Origin: an uncultured Bacteroidota bacterium
Lineage (GTDB): Bacteria; Bacteroidota; Bacteroidia; Chitinophagales; Chitinophagaceae
Reading direction: 5' to 3'
Length of the DNA stretch: 5,073 bases
NCBI GenBank assembly: GCA_903933995.1
Contig: CAIZMD010000063.1
Location: 1 to 5,073, forward strand
Shown here: piece by piece, positions 1 to 5,073 of the stretch
Numbering within the stretch: the first letter of the stretch is position 1
Layout: each line of letters opens with the position of its first letter
The notes under the pieces: model-generated
The model's database searches: none
Told to the model about the DNA's origin: nothing
What the model saw: only the letters and a program-made list of their open reading frames with translations
Translations under genes and position numbers: made by a program

Positions 1-7
1 TGCCTCT

Positions 8-118
8 CATTCTTCCTCTTCATTCTTCATTCTTCACTCTTCACTCTTCACTCTTAACTCTTCACTCTTCATTCTTCATTCTTCACACTTCACTCTTCAC
101 TCTTCACTCTTCACTTTC
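8..118. repeat. Tandem 7-bp repeat, about 15 copies of CA(C/T)TCTT
   Basis: A short-unit tandem repeat that can be read by eye. Units starting at 21, 28, 35, 42, 49, 56, 63, 70, 77, 84, 91, 98 and 105 stay in strict 7-bp register. Most are CACTCTT or CATTCTT, with variants AACTCTT at 56 and CACACTT at 84. The unit at 8 is CATTCTT and the one at 15 is a 6-bp CCTCTT, which breaks the register; the last copy decays after about 118. The plus strand is almost purely pyrimidine. The array may begin left of the window. Heptameric tandem repeats of this kind are known from intergenic DNA in several bacterial groups, but their function is unclear. The near-absence of stops inside is a by-product of the unit, and I see no start codon or gene here. 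Confidence 0.93.
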
Positions 119-170
119 TTCCTCTACACTTTCTCTTTTCCCACTTGTTTTTCAGCATTTCAAAAACCCT

Positions 171-308
171 CCATTTTTATACTAGAACAAGTATAAAAAT
201 GGCATCTCTATTTTATACTAGAACGAGTATAAATTTCTTTTTGGTTTTATACTAGAACGTGTATAAAATAGAACCCCTGTTTTTATACTAGAACAAGTAT
301 AAAAACAG
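171..308. repeat. Array of four spaced palindromes with a conserved loop
   Basis: Four copies of one imperfect palindrome. The core is left arm TTTATACT, a 6-nt loop AGAACA or AGAACG, and right arm AGTATAAA. Copy 1 pairs 171-183 with 190-202 (13 bp). Copy 2 pairs 212-219 with 226-233 (8 bp). Copy 3 pairs 245-252 with 261-268 (8 bp; its right arm begins TGTATAAA, so one inner pair is lost). Copy 4 pairs 277-289 with 296-308 (13 bp). Spacing between equivalent bases is 36, 34 and 36 bp. The sequences between copies (about 8-12 bp) are unrelated, except that TAGAAC recurs at 269-274. Loop conservation argues against simple terminators, and none is followed by a clean T-tract. Possible roles are a multi-site operator (the arms vaguely resemble GntR-type operators), a structured RNA or DNA element, or a non-autonomous genomic repeat. 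The sequence alone does not decide between them. Confidence 0.9.
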
Positions 309-338
309 CCCCTTTTTAAAAATCCAAAAACTAACTAC

Positions 339-378
339 TATTCCGAATCGATTGTTAAGCGAAACACAATTCGGAATA
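339..378. repeat. 10-bp inverted repeat with 20-nt loop, function unknown
   Basis: TATTCCGAAT at 339-348 is perfectly complementary to ATTCGGAATA at 369-378, leaving a 20-base loop. An alternative shorter pairing, ATTGT (351-355) with ACAAT (366-370), overlaps the right arm, so two folds would exclude each other. Neither side has an adjacent T-tract, so this is not a standard terminator. It lies between the palindrome array and the korA terminator and would only be transcribed by readthrough or by a gene outside the window. It could be an operator or part of a small RNA, but nothing specific supports either. Confidence 0.6.
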
Positions 379-411
379 ACGCAAAGCCGGTTCGGCAATT
401 TTCAAACACTT

Positions 412-450
412 CTATAAAACAAAGAAGCAACCCGTTTAGGAGTTGCTTCT
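412..450 (-). terminator. Rho-independent terminator of korA
   Basis: Read on the minus strand, AGAAGCAAC (450-442) pairs with GTTGCTTCT (431-423) in a perfect 9-bp stem with a 10-nt loop. It is followed at once by the T-rich stretch TTGTTTTATAG. It begins 25 nt beyond the korA stop codon and is correctly oriented for that gene. It implies that korA transcription normally ends here and does not continue into a downstream partner gene. Confidence 0.88.
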
Positions 451-474
451 GGTTGAATGTATTTAGTAAAGGGG

Positions 475-2322
475 TTATAACAGTTTATGCACCTGATCTA
501 CCAATTCAGACTTGGTGATAGGAATACCCATCACTTTGTTGTAAGGAATAGCGTCAACAAAATAAGCATCGCGGATAATTCTTACCAGCTGACCATTGTT
601 GATTTCAGGTACCAATACTTTATCAAAGTTTTTCAAGATCTCGCCTAAGTTTTTAGGGAAGGGGCGCAGGTAGCGAATATGCGCGTGGCTCACGGCATGA
701 CCTTCTGCTTGTAGTTCATGACAGGCGCTTTTGATAGCACCATAGGTAGAACCCCAACCAAGGATCAACACTTTACCTTTATCGGCTCCGCTGTCAATGG
801 TTTGTAAAGGAATATAGTCTGCAATCTTGTCTACTTTGGCTTGACGAACATTGATCATGTGCTGGTGATTCTCTGGTTCGTAGTTTACGTTACCAGTTAC
901 ATCCTGCTTTTCCAAACCACCAATGCGATGTTCCAAACCTGCTGTGCCAGGAACGGCCCAAGGGCGAACTAATTTTTCGTCACGCTTGTATGGTTTGTAT
1001 TTGTCGTCTCCTTCGTCTTTTGATTGTTTGAAGCTTACTTCAATCTTTGGTAAGTCTGCTGCTTTGGGGAATTTCCAAGGTTCAGCACCATTGGCAATAT
1101 AACCATCGCTCAGCAAAATCACGGGAGTCATGTGTTGCACAGCAATACGCACGGCTTCAAATGCTACGTCAAAGCAATCGCTTGGGGTAGAAGAAGCAAT
1201 GACTGGAATTGGAGCTTCACCATTACGTCCATAATAAGCCTGCATTAAATCAGACTGTTCTGTTTTAGTAGGCAAACCTGTAGAAGGTCCACCGCGTTGA
1301 ATGTTTACAATGACCAAAGGAATTTCCAACATCATGGCCAATCCCATGGCTTCTGTTTTCAAAGCCATACCAGGACCTGATGTAGTAGTGATACCTAATG
1401 CTCCACCGTAGCTAGCGCCAATGGCAGCACCAATACCAGCAATCTCATCTTCCGCTTGGAAAGTGCGAACACCAAATGATTTGTATTTGCTCAACTCATG
1501 TAGGATATCGGTTGCAGGAGTAATAGGATAGGTTCCCAAGAAAATGGGCAAGCCACTTTTTTCAGAAGCTGCTACCAAACCATAGCTCAGAGCTTGGTTA
1601 CCCATGATACTTCTGTAAAGACCTGGAACCATTTTGGCTTTTTCCACTTTGTAACGAGTAGTAAAGCTTTCTGTAGTATCGCCATAATTGTATCCAGCTT
1701 TCAACACTTTCACGTTGGATTCAAAAATGGTAGGTTTTTTGCCAAATTTTTCTTTCAAGAACTCGATGGTAGTTTCCAAACTACGGTTATACATCCAGTA
1801 GATTAGACCCAATACAAACATGTTCTTAGCGCGGTCACGTTCTTTAACACCTAAGTCAGTAAAGTCTTTTAGAGATTCACGAGTTAATTTGGTTACGTCT
1901 ACCTTGGTTAATTGAAAACCATCCAAGCTACCATCTTCCAATGGGTTAACCCCATCTGGATAGTTGGCCAAACGAAGATTTTTGCTATCGAACCCATCAA
2001 TATTAGCAATAATTTTACCGCCTTTTTTGATGCTTTTTAAATTCACTTTTAAAGCCGCCGCATTCATGGCAACCAGTACGTCACAGTTGTCACCTGGGGT
2101 ATAAATTCTTTCACTAGAAAAGTGCAATTGGAAACCAGATACACCGGGTAAGGTTCCTATTGGGGCCCTAATCTCGGCTGGAAAATCAGGGAAAGTAGCC
2201 AAATCAATACCTAACATGGCGGTATTGTTGGTGAACTGTTGACCTGTCAATTGCATCCCATCGCCGCTATCGCCGGCGAACTTGATTACTACGTCTTGTA
2301 GAAGTTCTTCTTGTCTGTTCAT
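475..2322 (-). CDS. korA: 2-oxoglutarate:ferredoxin oxidoreductase, fused gamma/alpha subunit (KorA)
   Basis: Subunit of a cytoplasmic 2-oxoacid:ferredoxin oxidoreductase, which converts a 2-oxoacid plus CoA to acyl-CoA and CO2 while reducing ferredoxin. The 615 residues match the fused gamma-alpha form in length and domain order. The gamma domain is at about 11-215, with a glycine-rich start (GDSGDG at 17-22). The alpha pyrimidine-binding domain is at about 237-430, with YPITPATD (265-272), TSGPG (314-318) and RGGPSTGLPTKTEQSDL (343-359). The C-terminal transketolase-like domain is at about 500-615, with RYLRPFP (550-556) and PEINNGQL (572-579). The motifs fit the KorA type better than pyruvate enzymes, so 2-oxoglutarate is the likely substrate, but this is inferred. 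The start is fixed by an in-frame stop at 2334-2332. The thiamine- and Fe-S-binding beta subunit (KorB) is not adjacent: a terminator and repeats follow. Confidence 0.95.
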   Translation of the reverse strand: MNRQEELLQDVVIKFAGDSGDGMQLTGQQFTNNTAMLGIDLATFPDFPAEIRAPIGTLPGVSGFQLHFSSERIYTPGDNCDVLVAMNAAALKVNLKSIKKGGKIIANIDGFDSKNLRLANYPDGVNPLEDGSLDGFQLTKVDVTKLTRESLKDFTDLGVKERDRAKNMFVLGLIYWMYNRSLETTIEFLKEKFGKKPTIFESNVKVLKAGYNYGDTTESFTTRYKVEKAKMVPGLYRSIMGNQALSYGLVAASEKSGLPIFLGTYPITPATDILHELSKYKSFGVRTFQAEDEIAGIGAAIGASYGGALGITTTSGPGMALKTEAMGLAMMLEIPLVIVNIQRGGPSTGLPTKTEQSDLMQAYYGRNGEAPIPVIASSTPSDCFDVAFEAVRIAVQHMTPVILLSDGYIANGAEPWKFPKAADLPKIEVSFKQSKDEGDDKYKPYKRDEKLVRPWAVPGTAGLEHRIGGLEKQDVTGNVNYEPENHQHMINVRQAKVDKIADYIPLQTIDSGADKGKVLILGWGSTYGAIKSACHELQAEGHAVSHAHIRYLRPFPKNLGEILKNFDKVLVPEINNGQLVRIIRDAYFVDAIPYNKVMGIPITKSELVDQVHKLL

Positions 2323-2332
2323 TGGTAGAATT

Positions 2333-2361
2333 CAAAAATAAGTGAAGCCATGGCTAGCAAA
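2333..2361 (-). promoter_or_regulatory. Candidate korA promoter, Bacteroidota type
   Basis: On the minus strand TTTG (2361-2358) is followed after 17 nt by TATTTTTG (2340-2333), matching the Bacteroidota -33 TTTG and -7 TAnnTTTG elements. Known spacers are usually near 19-20 nt, so this one is at the short end. Transcription would begin around 2326-2328, only about 4-6 nt before the ATG at 2322, giving a nearly leaderless mRNA. The spacer contains a perfect 10-bp palindrome, AGCCATGGCT (2346-2355), which could be a regulator site or chance. Confidence 0.45.
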
Positions 2362-2514
2362 TCATGAAGTTTTATCCGTTTGGCCCAGTAGCCAGGCTGT
2401 TTTTTGAGCCCCGCTAAGATACTACAACTACGCTTATTCATGGCTAATTTTTGATAGATATTGGTCAAACGATTGCGTAAAACGTTTAAACAACGAATAA
2501 TTTGGCTATTTGAT

Positions 2515-2522
2515 TAGATTTG
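2515..2522 (+). promoter_or_regulatory. Candidate -7 element for the deacetylase gene
   Basis: TAGATTTG is an exact match to the Bacteroidota -7 consensus TAnnTTTG and lies 20 nt before the ATG at 2543. No good TTG/TTTG is found at the expected -33 distance; TTTG at 2501-2504 is too close. If used, it would give a leader of about 15 nt without a Shine-Dalgarno sequence. It is a weak call because only half of the promoter matches. Confidence 0.35.
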
Positions 2523-2542
2523 CGCCCCAATAATGATGATAC

Positions 2543-3394
2543 ATGTTCCAATTCCCTAAGCTCACTGTTCAATATTTTTGCCTGATTTCTTGTGTTGTAT
2601 TCATTTTTGCCTGTAACAATCAGCCAGTTAAGGAGATAGAAGTTATCAGGGTTCAAGAAGATGCTAATAGCCAGGATAGCCCAGTTCCTGTTCCTGTTGC
2701 AGATACCGTGTACCAAATAGACACCCAAAAAACCTATATCTATCTCACATTTGACGATGGCCCCCAACATGGAACCATGAATTGCATCAAGATCTGCCAG
2801 CAAGAGGGGGTGAAAGCCAGTTTTTTTATGATTGGCCTGCACCAGCGCATGAAATCTGATGGTAAACAAATTGTGGCAACCATCCGTAATAATTATCCTC
2901 AAACACTATTGGCCAACCATAGCTATAACCACGCTATGGGTAAATACAAGTATTTCTACCAGCATCCTCAAATGGCGTTGGCCGATTTTTTAAGAACCCA
3001 GGACTCGTTGGCACCTGCACCAAAAATTATCCGCCTTCCCGGTAATAATGCCTGGGTCAGAGATACTGTGATCAAAGCCAGTAGGTTGGTACGTCCCGTT
3101 TCCAGGTTATTGGATAGTGCCGGCTTCAATGTGATAGGTTGGGATATGGAATGGAATTTTGACCATAAATCGGCCCGCCCGGTACAAAGCCCTGAACAAT
3201 TGGCTGCCCAAGTAGATACTTTGGTAGCCCATGGCTATACCTACCAACCCAAACACTTGGTCATCCTAACCCATGACCGGATGTTTCATAAAAGCCAAGA
3301 CAGTCTGGCCTTGGTGCAGTTTATCCAACTAGTAAAGCGCAATCCCAACTATGTTTTTGAAACTGTAGACCACTATCCCGGCCTTAAAAAATAA
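2543..3394 (+). CDS. Polysaccharide deacetylase (NodB-fold) lipoprotein
   Basis: Probable metal-dependent carbohydrate esterase (CE4, NodB homology domain) removing acetyl groups from an N-acetylated polysaccharide such as peptidoglycan, chitin or exopolysaccharide; the substrate cannot be told. Residues 1-23 form a signal peptide ending in a lipobox-like IFA before Cys24, so export and lipid anchoring are likely. A linker of about 40 residues, rich in Pro and Val near 47-53, precedes the domain. All NodB motifs are visible: TFDDGP at 69-74 (D71 catalytic base, D72 metal ligand), HSYNH at 126-130 (H126 and H130 metal ligands), RLPG at 164-167, GWDMEW at 199-204 and LTHD at 242-245 (catalytic His244). 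About 32 residues separate the third and fourth motifs. An in-frame TGA at 2537-2539 leaves 2543 as the start. The gene diverges from korA. No typical Shine-Dalgarno is present and the gene looks intact. Confidence 0.92.
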   Translation: MFQFPKLTVQYFCLISCVVFIFACNNQPVKEIEVIRVQEDANSQDSPVPVPVADTVYQIDTQKTYIYLTFDDGPQHGTMNCIKICQQEGVKASFFMIGLHQRMKSDGKQIVATIRNNYPQTLLANHSYNHAMGKYKYFYQHPQMALADFLRTQDSLAPAPKIIRLPGNNAWVRDTVIKASRLVRPVSRLLDSAGFNVIGWDMEWNFDHKSARPVQSPEQLAAQVDTLVAHGYTYQPKHLVILTHDRMFHKSQDSLALVQFIQLVKRNPNYVFETVDHYPGLKK

Positions 3395-3458
3395 GTACCG
3401 ATAATCAATTTTATCATTTCATTGAGGGAAGCATACAATCTATGAGCTTTCCAATCGT

Positions 3459-3466
3459 TATATTTG
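3459..3466 (+). promoter_or_regulatory. Candidate -7 element for the Bax inhibitor-1 family gene
   Basis: TATATTTG matches TAnnTTTG exactly and ends 23 nt before the ATG at 3490. No clear TTG lies about 20 nt upstream, so the -33 half is missing or degenerate. Its position in the 95-nt gap after the deacetylase suggests that the membrane protein gene, and perhaps the E1 gene behind it, has its own start of transcription. Confidence 0.42.
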
Positions 3467-3489
3467 TTACAGAAAAAATTATTTGAACT

Positions 3490-4257
3490 ATGGCAATTTT
3501 TAAATCTGGTAATCCAACCTTAACGGAGAAAATGTTTGATAAGGGTAGCGCAATTGAAGCGTCCAATCAAGGTGTGATGAGTGTACGTGGTGCGATTAAC
3601 AAATTTGGTTTCCTCATGATCATGCTAATTGCAGGTGCCGCTTTTAACTGGAACTTGTATGCGGAATTCAAGCAGGATACCATGAATATCTTGATGATGG
3701 TTGGTATTTTTGGTGGTTTAATTACCGCAATCGCCATCAGTTTCAAACCCAATTGGGCTCCTTTCTTAGCACCCTTATATGGTTTGTTAGAAGGCTTGTT
3801 TATTGGTGGTATTTCTGCCATCTTCAACGCCGCATTTGCTACCAAATATCCTGGTCTAGTAATGCAAGCAGTAGGACTCACATTTGGCGTGGCAATAGCC
3901 ATGTTCCTTTTGTATAATTTTAGAATTGTACGAGCTACAGAAAAATTCAAAGCAGTGATCATTGCTTCTACTGTAGGCATTGGAATCTTCTACTTGATTA
4001 CTATGGTGTTAAACCTGTTTGGCGTGAACATTAGTTTCATGTATGACAACAGTTTGCTCAGCATTGGTATCAGTTTGTTTGTGACTGCAATTGCTGCTTT
4101 GAACCTGATCATGGATTTTGACATGATTGAACAAGGTGCTGAGCGTGGTGCTCCCAAATTCATGGAATGGTATGGCGCATTTGGCCTACTAGTAACCATT
4201 GTTTGGTTGTACATAGAAATGCTAAAACTATTGAGTAAATTGGGTAGCAGAGACTAA
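3490..4257 (+). CDS. Bax inhibitor-1/YccA family integral membrane protein
   Basis: A 255-residue inner-membrane protein of the Bax inhibitor-1-like (TMBIM/YccA) superfamily. Characterised members are pH-sensitive calcium leak channels or FtsH-associated proteins; the role here is unknown. The cytoplasmic-looking N-terminus with SGNPTLTEKMF (6-16) is typical of the bacterial Bax1-I-like subgroup. Seven hydrophobic helices are visible at about 39-57, 66-85, 89-113, 122-143, 154-177, 188-210 and 226-248. Acidic residues at the end of helix 6 (D209, D211, E214) and E243 in helix 7 are placed where the family keeps its pore-gating acidic residues, though I could not align them. The start is fixed by an in-frame TGA at 3484-3486 just before it. 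No Shine-Dalgarno is seen. The E1 gene follows after 15 nt in the same frame, suggesting co-transcription. The gene looks intact. Confidence 0.93.
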   Translation: MAIFKSGNPTLTEKMFDKGSAIEASNQGVMSVRGAINKFGFLMIMLIAGAAFNWNLYAEFKQDTMNILMMVGIFGGLITAIAISFKPNWAPFLAPLYGLLEGLFIGGISAIFNAAFATKYPGLVMQAVGLTFGVAIAMFLLYNFRIVRATEKFKAVIIASTVGIGIFYLITMVLNLFGVNISFMYDNSLLSIGISLFVTAIAALNLIMDFDMIEQGAERGAPKFMEWYGAFGLLVTIVWLYIEMLKLLSKLGSRD

Positions 4258-4272
4258 ACTCAGAAGCCCGCC

Positions 4273-5073
4273 ATGCACTTAAATAGAAAAGACCTAAGCA
4301 ACCAAACCCTTCTTGACATTTACCAACAATTATTGCTCCCCAGAATGATTGAGGAGAAAATGTTGGTCTTACTCAGACAGGGAAAAATTAGCAAATGGTT
4401 TAGTGGCATTGGGCAAGAAGCTATTTCAGTAGGGGCTACCATGGCCCTGCAACAAGACGAATGGATTTTTCCACTACATAGAAATCTGGGTGTCTTTACA
4501 GGCCGAAACATGCCTTTGCACAAACTCTTTCAGCAATGGCAGGGTAACAAAGAAGGCTATAGCAAGGGTAGGGAACGCAGTTTTCATTTTGGCACCAAGG
4601 AATATCATATCTGTGGTATGATCTCACACTTGGGCCCCCAGTTGGCGCTGGCCGATGGGGCCGCTTTGGCGCATCAATTGCGTAACCAAGGAAAAGTAGC
4701 ATTGGCATTTACGGGCGATGGTGGAACCAGCGAAGGTGATTTTCATGAAGCCTTGAATGTGGCTGCTGTATGGGATTTGCCAGTGATTTTCATTATTGAA
4801 AACAATGGCTATGGACTTAGTACGCCCACCGAAGAACAGTATCGCTGCGCGCGATTGGTAGACCGGGCCAAGGGCTATGGTATGGAAGGCGTTCGCATAG
4901 ATGGTAATGATGTCTTAGCTGTGTATGACACCATCAAAGGCGTTAGAGAATTTTGCATTAATCATCAGAAACCTTATTTAATAGAGTGCATGACTTTTCG
5001 CATGCGCGGACACGAAGAAGCCAGCGGCACCAAGTATGTGCCCAAAGAACTCTTTGAAGAATGGGGTAGAAAA
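4273..5073 (+). CDS. 2-oxoacid dehydrogenase E1 component, alpha part (3' end beyond window)
   Basis: Thiamine-diphosphate-dependent decarboxylase (E1) of a lipoamide-linked 2-oxoacid dehydrogenase complex in the cytoplasm; the first 267 residues are present and the frame is open to the edge. The thiamine-binding motif is complete: GDG at 148-150 and NN at 177-178. The stretches FHFGTKE (104-110), NNGYGLSTPTEEQYR (177-191) and RIDGNDVLAVYD (208-219) resemble branched-chain E1 alpha more than pyruvate E1 alpha. The loop near 241-255 reads TFRMRGHEEASG, with H247 in the place of the catalytic His and Glu248 where mitochondrial E1 has its phosphorylated Ser. In Bacteroidota such proteins are often alpha/beta fusions of about 650-700 residues, so an E1 beta half may follow, but this cannot be seen here. 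The membrane protein's stop (4255-4257) is in the same frame five codons upstream, leaving ATG 4273 as the start. A weak AGAAG (4262-4266) could act as ribosome binding site. Confidence 0.92.
   Translation, partial: MHLNRKDLSNQTLLDIYQQLLLPRMIEEKMLVLLRQGKISKWFSGIGQEAISVGATMALQQDEWIFPLHRNLGVFTGRNMPLHKLFQQWQGNKEGYSKGRERSFHFGTKEYHICGMISHLGPQLALADGAALAHQLRNQGKVALAFTGDGGTSEGDFHEALNVAAVWDLPVIFIIENNGYGLSTPTEEQYRCARLVDRAKGYGMEGVRIDGNDVLAVYDTIKGVREFCINHQKPYLIECMTFRMRGHEEASGTKYVPKELFEEWGRK

Noticed and set aside
2..196. Long open frame on the plus strand through the heptamer repeats
   Set aside because: It has no ATG and no recognisable protein; the openness results from the stop-poor heptamer, whose 7-nt period simply cycles through frames.
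171..308. CRISPR array
   Set aside because: The repeated unit is palindromic over nearly its whole length and the intervening bases are only about 8-12 nt, far too short for spacers; no cas gene is visible.
171..308. Series of rho-independent terminators
   Set aside because: The stems are AT-rich and no copy is followed by a clean T-tract on either strand; conserved loops are not expected for terminators.
386..396. Small GCCG/CGGC hairpin with 3-nt loop followed by AATTTT
   Set aside because: Only 4 bp of stem and a T-tract of four; too weak to call a terminator, and no gene on the plus strand ends before it.
1594..1806. 70-residue plus-strand open frame within korA
   Set aside because: It is antisense to the conserved gamma-alpha linker region of korA and has no recognisable features.
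2390..2406. AGCC-A-GGCT followed by a run of T as a plus-strand terminator
   Set aside because: The stem is 4 bp with a 1-nt loop, which cannot fold properly, and no plus-strand gene lies upstream.
2486..2902. 138-residue minus-strand open frame overlapping the deacetylase start
   Set aside because: It lies antisense to a gene with complete NodB motifs and a signal peptide, and its own translation shows no recognisable domain.
3400..3415. GATAA/TTATC hairpin after the deacetylase stop
   Set aside because: It is a 5-bp, AT-rich stem with no strong T-tract; too weak to call a terminator.
3567..4214. Two minus-strand open frames inside the membrane protein gene
   Set aside because: They are antisense shadows of the Bax inhibitor-1 family gene and show no independent signature.
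4320..4708. Two short minus-strand open frames inside the E1 gene
   Set aside because: They overlap each other and are antisense to a clear E1 alpha frame with its thiamine-binding motif.

Overview
The window looks like chromosomal DNA from a member of the Bacteroidota, most probably a Chitinophagaceae-like or related free-living lineage. This is inferred from four things: near-absence of Shine-Dalgarno sequences before the starts, three copies of the Bacteroidota-type -7 promoter element TAnnTTTG just upstream of genes, a fused gamma/alpha 2-oxoacid:ferredoxin oxidoreductase subunit, and an E1 alpha sequence of the type usually fused to E1 beta in this phylum. No rRNA, tRNA, CRISPR array, insertion sequence or phage gene is visible. 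The genus cannot be read from this sequence.

Layout. Bases 1-474 contain no convincing gene and are dense in repeats. About 15 tandem copies of a 7-bp pyrimidine-rich unit (8-118) are followed by a spaced array of four near-identical palindromes (171-308), then a separate 10-bp inverted repeat (339-378), then the rho-independent terminator of the leftward gene (412-450). Bases 475-2322 (minus strand) encode a complete 615-residue KorA-type subunit. A 220-bp divergent intergenic region (2323-2542) carries candidate promoters in both directions. On the plus strand follow a lipoprotein-type polysaccharide deacetylase (2543-3394), a seven-helix Bax inhibitor-1/YccA family membrane protein (3490-4257) and, only 15 nt later, the 5' part of a 2-oxoacid dehydrogenase E1 alpha gene (4273 to the right edge, cut by the window).

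Function. Two different 2-oxoacid oxidation systems flank the envelope and membrane genes. KorA belongs to a ferredoxin-reducing enzyme, probably using 2-oxoglutarate. The E1 protein belongs to a lipoamide-linked dehydrogenase complex of branched-chain type. The deacetylase and the membrane protein are not obviously connected to either; the tight spacing suggests that the membrane protein and E1 are co-transcribed. KorA needs a beta subunit (KorB), which is not next to it here: a strong terminator and the repeat region lie directly downstream.

The least explained part is 171-308. Its four palindromes have a conserved core and loop and a near-regular 34-36 bp spacing. The two outer copies have longer stems whose differing flanks still pair. 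I cannot assign it to a known element. I see no convincing evidence of a new multi-gene system in this window.
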